From assembly GCA_035264765.1 (NCBI GenBank), contig DATFPQ010000137.1, positions 1 through 13,118 on the forward strand: a stretch of DNA of 13,118 nucleotides. The letters run 5' to 3'. The stretch is from DATFPQ01 sp035264765. Its GTDB lineage: Bacteria > Actinomycetota > Actinomycetes > Actinomycetales > Angustibacteraceae. Of the stretch, positions 6,824 to 13,118 are shown one piece after another; positions within the stretch are counted from its first letter, which is position 1, and each line of letters begins with the position of its first letter. The notes beneath the pieces were generated by a model. That model did not search any database. It was not told the origin of the DNA and saw nothing but the letters and a program-made list of their open reading frames with translations. Both the position numbers and the translations under genes were made by a program.

Positions 6824-6901
6824 AGCGCCGTTGCTCTCGGCGAACGCCAGATTTGGCGCTTAGCACTCCCGAGATTGGCGTTCCTCTGGAGCAACGGCGC
6901 T
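6824..6901. terminator. 78-bp imperfect inverted repeat between convergent livF and DUF554 genes
   Basis: Outer arms of 13 bp are perfect (AGCGCCGTTGCTC 6824-6836 against GAGCAACGGCGCT 6889-6901). A symmetrical 5 x 5 mismatch follows, then inner 8-bp perfect arms (GAACGCCA 6842-6849 against TGGCGTTC 6876-6883). The 26-nt apex can form a smaller CGCCA/TGGCG hairpin instead. It lies just past livF (stop 6807) and just before the opposing stop (6918), so it can act as a terminator for both strands. Its length and two-part arms are more than a simple terminator needs, so a dispersed palindromic repeat is possible. A small GTCGG/CCGAC hairpin (6903-6916) follows. Confidence 0.6.
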
Positions 6902-6917
6902 CGTCGGGAGCCCGACC

Positions 6918-7796
6918 TCAGCGCAGGACGACGACGAGCTGGGTGAGCAGCGGGGCGACGACCAGGGCCGGCAGCAGGTCGCCGACCGGGACGTCCCGCA
7001 CCCGCAGCAGGCGCAGCGCGATGCCGACGAGCAGCAGCCCACCGGTGGCGGTCAGCGCGCTCACGTGGGCCGGCGGCAGCACGTCGCCCAGGGCCACGCC
7101 GACGAGCGTGAACCCGCCCTGCACCACGGCCACGGTCAGGGCCGACGCCGCGACGCCGATCCCGAAGCTCGCGGCGAAGGCGATGGCGGCGAAGCCGTCC
7201 AGGGTCGACTTCAGCGCCAGCTGTTGGATGCCCCGGCCCAGGCCGTCGTCGATCGACCCGAGAACGGTGAGCGGACCGACGCAGAACACCAGGGACGCGG
7301 TCAGGAACCCCTTGACGAAGCGCTCTCGGGCGGCGAGGTCCGCGGCGTTGCCGCCAGTGCGGTGCGGCCCGCGGTCCGGTCCGACGTCCACCCGGTCACT
7401 GACCGGGTCACTGCCGGCGGTGCCCGCGCACATGCCCGGTTCCGGGCCCACCGAGGCGGCGAGCGAGGTCTCCGGCGACCGGGTCAGCCGGCGCTGCAGC
7501 CCCGTCCCGAGCGCCTCGACCCGGTCCTCGACCCGCAGCAGCGACCCGAGGATTCCACCCAGCAGCAGCGAGCCGAGCACGACGAGCACCGGACCGCCGC
7601 GGCCGGTGGCCTCGGCGAAGGCCGGGTCGAGGACGGCCGCCGCGGACAGCGCCGCCGCCAGCAAGGTGACCAGGCCCAGGCCGTCCGTGACCACGGAGCG
7701 GGTCCGCTCGGGCAGCCGGTGCCCGAGCAGGATGCCGAGGCACGAGCCGACCAGGACGGTGATGACGTTGAGCACCGTCCCGGCTCCACGAATCAC
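6918..7796 (-). CDS. DUF554 family membrane protein
   Basis: A 292-residue multi-span membrane protein of the DUF554 family (YdfK/YqgA-like), whose function is not established. Family marks are the N-terminal GTVLNVITVLVGSCLG (6-21), FVKGFLTASLVFCVGPLTVLGSIDDGL (160-186) and LKSTLDGFAAIAFAASFGIGV (195-215). It has about six to seven hydrophobic segments. An unusual hydrophilic insert of about 50 residues (105-156, rich in Gly/Pro/Asp/Arg) separates the two halves and makes the protein longer than the roughly 230-240 residues I recall for the family. The GTG start at 7796 is supported by GGGGAG 5 nt upstream on the minus strand. It is convergent with livF and divergent from the GNAT gene. I see no clear -35/-10 pair; TATCGT (7890-7885, minus) is one weak -10 candidate. 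Confidence 0.88.
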   Translation of the reverse strand: MIRGAGTVLNVITVLVGSCLGILLGHRLPERTRSVVTDGLGLVTLLAAALSAAAVLDPAFAEATGRGGPVLVVLGSLLLGGILGSLLRVEDRVEALGTGLQRRLTRSPETSLAASVGPEPGMCAGTAGSDPVSDRVDVGPDRGPHRTGGNAADLAARERFVKGFLTASLVFCVGPLTVLGSIDDGLGRGIQQLALKSTLDGFAAIAFAASFGIGVAASALTVAVVQGGFTLVGVALGDVLPPAHVSALTATGGLLLVGIALRLLRVRDVPVGDLLPALVVAPLLTQLVVVLR

Positions 7797-7916
7797 CTGG
7801 TCTCCCCGAGCGGTCGCGCGTCGCGGGAGGGCCTACCGTGGACCCGCCCCGACGTCATAAGGTTCGCGAGGATCTGGACAGCAGACGATAGTCCGTCCCG
7901 GGCGGGGGCACTGGGA

Positions 7917-7934
7917 CCTGGAGAACCAGGAGGA
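7917..7934 (+). promoter_or_regulatory. Small hairpin overlapping the GNAT ribosome-binding site
   Basis: CCTGG (7917-7921), an AGAA loop and CCAGG (7926-7930) form a 5-bp stem whose right arm covers the first bases of the AGGAGGA site (7928-7934). It could mildly limit initiation. The rest of the 141-bp divergent gap (7797-7937) holds only weak TANNNT matches on the plus strand (TACCGT 7834-7839, TAAGGT 7858-7863) without matching -35 boxes. Confidence 0.3.
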
Positions 7935-7937
7935 AGC

Positions 7938-8516
7938 GTGCCCCCATCGCAGGTCGTCGTGCGTACCGTCGACATCGACGACGACCATGACGTCGGCGCC
8001 CTGGCGGCGCTGTGGCTCGCGGCCCGTCCCCACCATCGCCCCGTCGACGGCGACGACCTCGGCGCAAGTCTGCGGGTCGCCCTCGAGCGGGACGGCATCC
8101 AGGCGTTCCTGGCGCGCAGCGAGGGCCGGGACGTCGGCTTCCTGGTGCTCAGCCGTGGACCGCTGCTGCCGCTGATGGACGAGCCCGCGGTCTCGGTGGA
8201 GCACCTGTACGTCCTCGACGACGCCCGACGCCGGGGGGTCGGCAAGGCGCTCCTGGCCCGTGCCACCGTCGCGGCCGACCAGGTCGGTGCCGGGCAGATC
8301 TCCACGAGCGTCCCCGCTCAGGGCCGCGACGAGCAGCGGTTCTTCGCCCGGCTGGGTTTCAGCCCCTTCGTGGTCCGCCGGGTGGCGTCGGTCCAGGCGC
8401 TGCGCCGCCGGCTGGCGCCCGACGACCGCGCCTGCGTCGACCCCACGGTGCTGCGCCGCCGCTCGCTGCGGGCCCGCAGCCGGGCCATGGCACTGCGCAC
8501 GCGCTCCACCGGCTGA
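7938..8516 (+). CDS. GNAT family N-acetyltransferase
   Basis: A 192-residue protein of the GNAT fold, which moves an acetyl group from acetyl-CoA to an amine; the acceptor is unknown. The acetyl-CoA pyrophosphate loop is RRRGVGKALL (97-106), preceded by the strand VEHLYVLDD (87-95). RFFARLGFSPF (134-144) is the usual motif B region. After the fold an Arg-rich tail (172-188) carries many positive charges and could contact nucleic acid. The GTG at 7938 is preceded by AGGAGGA at 3 nt; a second GTG at 7959 is possible, but its ribosome-binding site is poorer. The gene ends 51 nt before polA on the same strand, so the two may share a transcript, although polA seems to have its own -10 box. Confidence 0.85.
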   Translation: MPPSQVVVRTVDIDDDHDVGALAALWLAARPHHRPVDGDDLGASLRVALERDGIQAFLARSEGRDVGFLVLSRGPLLPLMDEPAVSVEHLYVLDDARRRGVGKALLARATVAADQVGAGQISTSVPAQGRDEQRFFARLGFSPFVVRRVASVQALRRRLAPDDRACVDPTVLRRRSLRARSRAMALRTRSTG

Positions 8517-8555
8517 GGCCCGCGCCCGAGCCGCGGGGCTGTCGGTGGGCGGGCC

Positions 8556-8561
8556 TAGGGT
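8556..8561 (+). promoter_or_regulatory. Candidate -10 box for a leaderless polA transcript
   Basis: TAGGGT fits TANNNT and ends 6 nt before the polA GTG, the same spacing as at pdtaR and vapB. No strong Shine-Dalgarno lies in the gap (only AGGG inside the box itself), and no good -35 is seen. Read-through from the GNAT gene is the alternative source of polA mRNA. Confidence 0.35.
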
Positions 8562-8567
8562 TGGACC

Positions 8568-11285
8568 GTGAGCCCAGCGACCACCGTCTCCGACGTCCCG
8601 CGACTGCTGCTGTTGGACGGCCACTCGCTGGCGTACCGCGCGTTCTTCGCCCTCCCGGCCGAGAACTTCTCCACGACGACCGGGCAGACGACCAACGCCG
8701 TCTACGGCTTCACGTCGATGTTGATCATGCTGCTGCGCGAGGAGCGGCCGGACGCCATCGCCGTCGCCTTCGACGTCTCACGGCAGACCTTCCGCACCGA
8801 GCAGTACGCCGAGTACAAGGCCGGCCGATCCGCCACGCCGGTCGAGTTCAGCGGGCAGATGTCACTCCTCAAGGAGGTCCTCGCCGCGCTGCGGATCCCC
8901 GTGGTCGAGAAGGAGGGCTACGAGGCGGACGACGTCATCGCGACCCTGACTCGACAGGCGCAGGCGCGCGGGATGGAGGTGCTGGTCTGCACCGGCGACC
9001 GCGACGCCTTCCAGCTGATCAGCCCGACGACGACCGTGCTGTATCCGGTGCGTGGGGTCTCCGAGCTGTGGCGGATGACGCCCGAGGCGGTGCGGGAGCG
9101 CTACGGGATCGGCCCGGAGCTGTACTCCGACCTCGCAGCCCTGGTCGGTGAGAGCAGCGACAACCTCCCCGGCGTGCCCGGGGTCGGTCCGAAGACCGCG
9201 GCGAAGTGGCTCGTCCAGTACGGCGACCTCACCGGCCTCGTGGCGAACGTCGACCAGATCAAGGGCAAGGCGGGGGAGAACCTCCGGGCGCATCTCGACG
9301 GCGTCCTGCGCAACCGGCGCCTGAACGCTCTGGTCACCGACCTCGACCTGCCGGTCACCCCGGACGACTTGCACCGCCGGCAGTGGGACCGCGACGAGGT
9401 CCACCGGGTGTTCGACAGCCTGGAGTTCCGGGTGCTGCGGGACCGGCTGTTCACCGACGTCGCCGCGCCCCAGCCGGAGGCCGAGGCCGGGTTCGACCTG
9501 GCGACGACCCGGCTGACCCGGGCCGACGTCGCGGCGTGGCTGGCCCAGCACGCCGCGCCCGGCGTCCGGTGCGGGGCCCACGTTTTCGGCACCTGGGGTC
9601 GGGGCACCGGCGACGCCTACGGCCTGGCGATCGCCGCGCCGGACGGCGCCGCCGCGTACGCCGACCTGGTCGACCTCGGCCCGGACGGCGAGCAGGCCCT
9701 CGCCGACTGGCTCGCCGATGTCGACCGACCCAAGGCCCTGCACGATGCCAAGGGCCCCGCCCATGCTCTGCGCGCCCGTGGGCTCCCGATGCGCGGAGTG
9801 GCCAGCGACACCGCCCTGGCCGCGTATCTGGTGCGGCCGGACCAGCGCTCGTACGACCTCGCCGACCTGGTGCTGCGCCACCTCGGCCGCGAGCTGCGGC
9901 TGGACGCCGGCGAGCCGGATGGGCAGCTGACCCTGGACACGGGGGAGGGGCCGGCCGAGGACGAGGCGGCCATGGTCCGCGCACGCGCCGTGCTGGACCT
10001 GGCGGCCGACCTCGACGGCGAGCTGGCCGGGCGCGGCGGCTCGGCGCTGCTGCTCGACGTCGAGCTGCCGCTGGTCGACGTGCTCGCCGAGATGGAGCAG
10101 GTCGGCATCGGCGTCGACACCGGCAAGCTCGCCGACCTGGAGGCGTCCTTCGCGGCGGAGGTCAAGCGGGCGCAGGAGGACGCATACGCCGCGCTGCCTC
10201 CCGGCGCTGACGGCGCGCCGCGCGTGCTCAATCTCGGGTCCCCGAAGCAGCTGCAGACCGTGCTGTTCGAGGAGCTCGGGATGCCCAAGACCAAGCGGAC
10301 GAAGACCGGGTACACCACCGACGCCGACGCGCTCACCGACCTGTTCGCCCGCAGTCCGCACCCGTTCCTGGAGGCGCTGCTGCGCCACCGCGACGTCGCC
10401 CGGCTGCGGCAGACGGTCGAGGGCCTGCTCAAGACGGTCTCCGACGACGGCCGGATCCACACGACGTACAACCAGACGATCGCGGCGACGGGGCGCCTCA
10501 GCTCGACCGACCCCAACCTGCAGAACATCCCGATCCGTACCGACGAGGGCCGTCAGATCCGCGACGCCTTCGTGGTCGGCGAGGGCTTCGAGACCCTGAT
10601 GACCGCCGACTACAGCCAGATCGAGATGCGGATCATGGCGCACCTGTCCGGCGACGCCGGGCTGATCGAGGCGTTCCGCACCGGGGAGGACCTGCACCGG
10701 TTCGTGGGCGCCCGAGTCTTCGACGTCCCACCGGCCGAGGTCACGCCGGCCATGCGGTCCAAGGTCAAGGCGATGAGCTACGGGCTGGCCTACGGGCTGT
10801 CCGCCTTCGGGCTCTCCCGCCAGCTGCGGATCGAGGTCGACGAGGCGCGCGAGCTGATGGGGGAGTACTTCCAACGCTTCGGCGGTGTGCGCGACTACCT
10901 GGTGCAGGTCGTCGACGTGGCCCGCAAGACCGGGTACACCGAGACGATGATCGGCCGGCGGCGTTACCTTCCGGACCTCACCAGCGACAACCGGCAGCGC
11001 CGTGAGGCCGCCGAGCGGATGGCCCTCAACGCGCCGATCCAGGGCTCGGCCGCCGACATCATCAAGATCGCCATGCTGCGCGTGCGCGAGCAGCTGGCCG
11101 AGCAGGGGCTGCGCTCCCGGATGCTGCTCCAGGTGCACGACGAGCTCGTCTTCGAGGTGGCGACGGGGGAGCGCTCCGCGCTCGAGGCGCTCGTGCGCGG
11201 CGCGATGGGGTCCGCCGCAGAGCTGTCGGTGCCGCTCGACGTCTCCGTCGGGCTCGGCGCGTCCTGGGAGGCGGCCGGCCACTGA
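8568..11285 (+). CDS. polA: DNA polymerase I
   Basis: A 905-residue DNA polymerase for Okazaki-fragment maturation and excision-repair synthesis. The N-terminal 5' nuclease (about 12-300) shows LLLLDGHSLAYRAF with D17, EADD (119-122), TGDRD with D144/D146, and the helix-hairpin-helix SSDNLPGVPGVGPKTA with D198. The middle domain (about 305-490) lacks the DxE and later acidic residues of a 3'-5' exonuclease, so it should not proofread, as in other actinobacterial PolA. The polymerase domain has motif A DYSQIE (D681), O-helix RSKVKAMSYGLAYG (R730, K734, Y738) and motif C QVHDE (D858). Tyr738 replaces the Phe of E. coli Pol I, which predicts easy use of dideoxynucleotides. Length and sequence closely match my memory of M. 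tuberculosis PolA (904 aa). The GTG start gives the family N-terminus. Confidence 0.98.
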   Translation: MSPATTVSDVPRLLLLDGHSLAYRAFFALPAENFSTTTGQTTNAVYGFTSMLIMLLREERPDAIAVAFDVSRQTFRTEQYAEYKAGRSATPVEFSGQMSLLKEVLAALRIPVVEKEGYEADDVIATLTRQAQARGMEVLVCTGDRDAFQLISPTTTVLYPVRGVSELWRMTPEAVRERYGIGPELYSDLAALVGESSDNLPGVPGVGPKTAAKWLVQYGDLTGLVANVDQIKGKAGENLRAHLDGVLRNRRLNALVTDLDLPVTPDDLHRRQWDRDEVHRVFDSLEFRVLRDRLFTDVAAPQPEAEAGFDLATTRLTRADVAAWLAQHAAPGVRCGAHVFGTWGRGTGDAYGLAIAAPDGAAAYADLVDLGPDGEQALADWLADVDRPKALHDAKGPAHALRARGLPMRGVASDTALAAYLVRPDQRSYDLADLVLRHLGRELRLDAGEPDGQLTLDTGEGPAEDEAAMVRARAVLDLAADLDGELAGRGGSALLLDVELPLVDVLAEMEQVGIGVDTGKLADLEASFAAEVKRAQEDAYAALPPGADGAPRVLNLGSPKQLQTVLFEELGMPKTKRTKTGYTTDADALTDLFARSPHPFLEALLRHRDVARLRQTVEGLLKTVSDDGRIHTTYNQTIAATGRLSSTDPNLQNIPIRTDEGRQIRDAFVVGEGFETLMTADYSQIEMRIMAHLSGDAGLIEAFRTGEDLHRFVGARVFDVPPAEVTPAMRSKVKAMSYGLAYGLSAFGLSRQLRIEVDEARELMGEYFQRFGGVRDYLVQVVDVARKTGYTETMIGRRRYLPDLTSDNRQRREAAERMALNAPIQGSAADIIKIAMLRVREQLAEQGLRSRMLLQVHDELVFEVATGERSALEALVRGAMGSAAELSVPLDVSVGLGASWEAAGH

Positions 11286-11339
11286 GCCGGCTGCCGGTGC
11301 CAGCCGCTGGAGAGCCCCAGCCGGCGCGGGAAAGCGCCG
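11286..11339. terminator. Hairpin-rich gap between convergent polA and vapC
   Basis: Directly after the polA stop, GCCGGCTG (11286-11293) can pair with CAGCCGGC (11318-11325). A second stem, CGGCGC (11322-11327) with GCGCCG (11334-11339), closes on a GGGAAA loop. The two stems share bases, so they alternate. Inverted repeats read the same on both strands and could end both transcripts. No U-tract is present, as is usual for high-GC actinobacterial terminators. Confidence 0.5.
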
Positions 11340-11342
11340 AGG

Positions 11343-11741
11343 TCACTCGCCCGGCAGCACCTCCACGGTGCAGCCCAGGCCCGGTGCTCCGGCGAGTCGT
11401 GCGTCCGCGGTCAGCAGGGGAACGTCGAGGGCGTCCGCCAGTGCGACGTACGACGCGTCGTAGATCGTGAGGTTGCCCCGAAGCTCCCAGCAACGGGGCA
11501 GCAGCGCCCGGTGCGGCGCACGACGCAGCGGCAGGTCGATCAGGTCGCCGAGGGCTTGTTCTGCTCGTCTCGAGGGCAGCTTCCCGGCCAGCAGAAGGCG
11601 CCGCAGGACTGAGAGCACCTCGAGGTGGATGATTTCGGGCGCGGCGAGCACCTCCCCGCGCAGCCGCGCACGCACGAGGTCGCCGTCCTCCTCGTCGTCC
11701 GCTAGCGCGGTGACCAGAACGCTCGCGTCAACGACGATCAC
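11343..11741 (-). CDS. vapC: VapC-type PIN-domain ribonuclease toxin
   Basis: A 132-residue PIN-domain protein. The four acidic metal-binding positions are D5 (VVDASV), E41 (HLEVLS), D95 (IYDASY) and D113 (TADARL), so the nuclease site looks intact. VapC toxins cut tRNA or rRNA and are held in check by VapB. The start is GTG (11741-11739), 14 nt inside the end of vapB, which couples toxin to antitoxin synthesis. The gene order antitoxin-toxin, the overlap and the sizes are all typical. The RNA target cannot be predicted. The pair lies on the minus strand, convergent with polA, in an interval that is housekeeping sequence on both sides. Confidence 0.93.
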   Translation of the reverse strand: MIVVDASVLVTALADDEEDGDLVRARLRGEVLAAPEIIHLEVLSVLRRLLLAGKLPSRRAEQALGDLIDLPLRRAPHRALLPRCWELRGNLTIYDASYVALADALDVPLLTADARLAGAPGLGCTVEVLPGE

Positions 11742-11958
11742 GGTCGTCCCGCAGCGCGGCGACCGCGAGGCTCAGCGGAACGTGGCCGCCCGCTCGGGAA
11801 CCAGCCCGGTCGAGGACTTCCTCGACCGTCGGACTGCTGGCCTCCTCGATCAGGCGTGCGCGCAGGTACTCCTGGAGCGACTGATGGGCTGCCGCGGCGC
11901 GCTGGCGTAGGACGGCGTGCGTCTCCGGCGGCACGTCCTTGATCTGCACACTTGGCAT
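11728..11958 (-). CDS. vapB: VapB/FitA-type ribbon-helix-helix antitoxin
   Basis: A 76-residue protein. The N-terminal half MPSVQIKDVPPETHAVLRQR begins the ribbon-helix-helix DNA-binding fold: a beta strand at residues 2-7, a helix at about 11-24, then QSLQEYLRARL. The C-terminal part (41-76) is the usual toxin-wrapping tail. It would form a complex with VapC that neutralises the RNase and represses their shared promoter. The ATG at 11958 is preceded by a -10-like CAAAAT 6 nt upstream and lies inside a palindrome, so it is probably leaderless. The 14-nt overlap with vapC supports one operon. Confidence 0.92.
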   Translation of the reverse strand: MPSVQIKDVPPETHAVLRQRAAAAHQSLQEYLRARLIEEASSPTVEEVLDRAGSRAGGHVPLSLAVAALRDDRDRR

Positions 11959-12007
11959 GGCGCCATTTTGGCGCTAGCGCCGCCATATCGCAAGTGACCC
12001 GCGGGTC
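11957..12007 (-). promoter_or_regulatory. vapBC promoter with palindromic operators
   Basis: On the minus strand, TTGCGA (11993-11988), a 17-nt spacer and CAAAAT (11970-11965) form a promoter ending 6 nt before the vapB ATG. Three perfect palindromes surround it: ATGGCGCCAT (11957-11966, over the start codon), GGCGCTAGCGCC (11970-11981, inside the spacer) and GACCCGCGGGTC (11996-12007, just upstream of the -35). The middle one is where a bound ribbon-helix-helix repressor would block RNA polymerase. This fits autoregulation by the VapBC complex. The remaining bases to 12068 show nothing clear. Confidence 0.6.
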
Positions 12008-12068
12008 GCGGCCGCGGAAGGACGCCAACGGCCCGACGGCTGCTTCAGACCTTTCCAGCGGCGCCACC

Positions 12069-12935
12069 TCAGGGGCGGCGGCAGCAGAAGATCGCCGTGC
12101 CGGGGAGGAGCGCCCCGCGCAGCGGGCTCCAGCCGCCCCAGGCCTGGTCGTGCCCCTCCGGCCACTCCGGCTCGACGAGGTCCTCCAGCACCAGGCCGGC
12201 GCCCACCAGCTCACGCACGCGGTCGCCGAGCGTCCGGTGGTGCTCGACGTACACCGCGCGGCCACTCCCGTCCTGCTCCACGTAGGGCGTCCGGTCGAAG
12301 TAAGACATCCGAACCACCAGCCCCTCCAGACCCGGGTCGTCCGGCAGCGCCCAGCGAACCGGGTGGGTCACCGAGAAGACGAACCGGCCGCCGGGGCGCA
12401 GCACGCGCGCGACCTCGCGCATCACCGCGGCGGAGTCGGCGACGAACGGCAGCGCTCCGTACGCCGAGCACGCGAGGTCGACACTCGCGTCGGCGAGCGG
12501 GAGCCGGGCCGCGTCCGCCTGCAACAGCGGCACCGCGCGCTCGCCGGTCCGCGTCGCGCCCGCCGCGTCGATGGCTCTGGCCCGGCGCAGCATCCCTGCG
12601 GACAGGTCGCTGGCCACCACCTCGGCACCCTGGGTCCGCAGCCAGCGCGAGCACTGGGCGCCGCCGCAGCCGATTTCCAGCACCCGGCGTCCGGCGACGT
12701 CGCCGAGCAGCCGGGCGTCGGCCTCCTCCAGACCCTCCGGACCCCACACGAACCGCGCGTCGCCGAGGAACCGGCCGTGCTCGGCGTAGTACCCCTCTGC
12801 CTCGCCGTCCCACCAGGCGCGGTTGGCGCGTAGGCTCTCCGTCACCCCGGCGGACCGACGCACGGGCTCCGGGGCGTCCTCGGCTTGGTCCTTAGCTGGC
12901 TCCTCAAACTGGCCCGGCAGTTGCTCCTCGGTCAT
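12069..12935 (-). CDS. Class I SAM-dependent methyltransferase
   Basis: A 288-residue methyltransferase of the Methyltransf_11 type; the substrate is unknown. An acidic, low-complexity N-terminus (1-30) precedes ANRAWWDGEAEGYYAEHG. The SAM-binding Rossmann fold shows motif I VLEIGCGGAQCSRWL (85-99), the acidic end of strand 2 in VVASDLS (D110), LLQADAARLPLADASVDL (137-154, D141), and RVLRPGGRFVFS (178-189). The C-terminal third is distinct and Trp/Glu-rich. The ATG at 12935 has AGGA about 8 nt upstream; a GTG at 12845 (residue 31) after CGGGG is a real alternative, because the first 30 residues look unstructured. I recall such a methyltransferase near polA-rpsA in other actinobacteria. It is divergent from rpsA; the 110-nt gap to vapB on the same strand shows no strong terminator, so some read-through into vapBC is possible. 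Confidence 0.88.
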   Translation of the reverse strand: MTEEQLPGQFEEPAKDQAEDAPEPVRRSAGVTESLRANRAWWDGEAEGYYAEHGRFLGDARFVWGPEGLEEADARLLGDVAGRRVLEIGCGGAQCSRWLRTQGAEVVASDLSAGMLRRARAIDAAGATRTGERAVPLLQADAARLPLADASVDLACSAYGALPFVADSAAVMREVARVLRPGGRFVFSVTHPVRWALPDDPGLEGLVVRMSYFDRTPYVEQDGSGRAVYVEHHRTLGDRVRELVGAGLVLEDLVEPEWPEGHDQAWGGWSPLRGALLPGTAIFCCRRP

Positions 12936-12987
12936 GCGGCCATCCTGGCGAAGCCATGCGCTGGCGTCCGGGCCCGACCACCCCGCG

Positions 12988-13017
12988 TTGACCCTTGCTC
13001 AACCCGATCGGTAGGCT
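12988..13017 (+). promoter_or_regulatory. rpsA promoter
   Basis: TTGACC (12988-12993, 5/6 to TTGACA), an 18-nt spacer and TAGGCT (13012-13017, fits TANNNT) make the best consensus promoter in the window, as expected for a ribosomal-protein gene. Transcription should start near 13024, leaving a leader of about 70 nt. An inverted repeat, GTTGA (12987-12991)-N7-TCAAC (12999-13003), overlaps the -35 box. Confidence 0.7.
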
Positions 13018-13023
13018 GCTGCG

Positions 13024-13039
13024 GCGCACGTGTGTGCGC
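13024..13039 (+). promoter_or_regulatory. Hairpin at the predicted 5' end of the rpsA mRNA
   Basis: GCGCAC (13024-13029), loop GTGT and GTGCGC (13034-13039) form a perfect 6-bp stem that begins at about the first transcribed base. It could stabilise the transcript or take part in S1 autoregulation. The rest of the leader (13040-13079) is C-rich, then GGAG (13080-13083) sits 10 nt before the ATG. Confidence 0.45.
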
Positions 13040-13093
13040 GCCCACCCGGAAATCCCCACCCCGACATCCTGTCCGCATCGGAGCCCCCACTAC

Positions 13094-13118
13094 ATGACTG
13101 CCAGCACCACCGAGACGC
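13094..13118 (+). CDS. rpsA: Probable 30S ribosomal protein S1, first 8 codons only
   Basis: An ATG 10 nt after GGAG opens MTASTTET and runs off the window. The protein cannot be identified from 8 residues alone. The call rests on three things: the Thr/Ser-rich start resembles actinobacterial S1 N-termini, a strong promoter with a leader lies upstream, and polA is followed closely by rpsA in mycobacteria and streptomycetes. Confidence 0.6.

Noticed and set aside
6859..6867. TTAGCACTC, identical to one half of the CIRCE heat-shock operator
   Set aside because: The matching GAGTGCTAA half is missing at the required 9-bp spacing, and neither neighbouring gene is a chaperone; a chance match inside the inverted repeat.
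7838..7891. A 17-codon open frame (GTG to TAG) upstream of the GNAT gene, considered as a leader peptide
   Set aside because: No ribosome-binding site, no regulatory codon run and no conserved feature; such short frames are common by chance.
8862..11282. Very long open frame on the minus strand opposite polA
   Set aside because: It lies antisense to a fully recognisable polA in high-GC DNA, where wrong frames stay open by chance. Its translation is Arg/Gly/His/Asp-rich low-complexity sequence with no recognisable domain.
1..13118. CRISPR array, insertion sequence, prophage or integrase signals
   Set aside because: No regularly spaced repeats, transposase or integrase motifs were seen on either strand, and the tRNA gene has no integrase beside it and no duplicated 3' end that I could find.

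Overview
The window comes from a high-GC Gram-positive bacterium (Actinomycetota). The evidence is strong G/C at third codon positions, GTG starts, TANNNT-type -10 boxes with apparently leaderless genes, and protein sequences closest in my memory to mycobacterial and streptomycete orthologs. From memory, the order pyk, pdtaR, liv operon, polA, rpsA matches the conserved Streptomyces chromosomal core. Genus cannot be fixed from the sequence alone.

Layout. Positions 1-924 hold the 3' two-thirds of pyruvate kinase. A tRNA-Leu(CAA) on the minus strand faces it tail to tail, with 2 nt between. Divergent from the tRNA is pdtaR, an ANTAR response regulator of the RNA-binding antiterminator type. A 225-bp regulatory gap (1680-1904) carries a GTCAC-N6-GTCAC direct repeat, a probable -10 box and two hairpins just ahead of the ribosome-binding site of the liv operon. 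The five-gene liv operon (1905-6807) encodes a lipoprotein receptor, two permeases and two ATPases. LivHMGF are translationally coupled through 4-, 8- and 11-nt overlaps. A very strong hairpin separates the receptor gene from the permease genes.

A 78-bp imperfect inverted repeat lies between livF and a convergent DUF554 membrane-protein gene (6918-7796, minus). A GNAT acetyltransferase gene and polA follow on the plus strand. After a hairpin-rich convergent gap comes a minus-strand vapBC-type toxin-antitoxin pair whose promoter is threaded with palindromes. Next is a minus-strand SAM-dependent methyltransferase. Divergent from it is a good promoter leading to the first codons of what is most likely rpsA.

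How it fits together. This is mostly housekeeping sequence: glycolysis, amino-acid uptake, DNA repair synthesis and translation. The one clearly accessory item is the toxin-antitoxin pair placed in the polA-rpsA interval. I found no new multi-gene system. The best leads are regulatory: the structured liv leader beside an RNA-binding antiterminator gene, the hairpin inside the operon, the vapB operator, the long inverted repeat at 6824-6901 and the structured rpsA leader. No gene-free stretch exceeds 300 bases.
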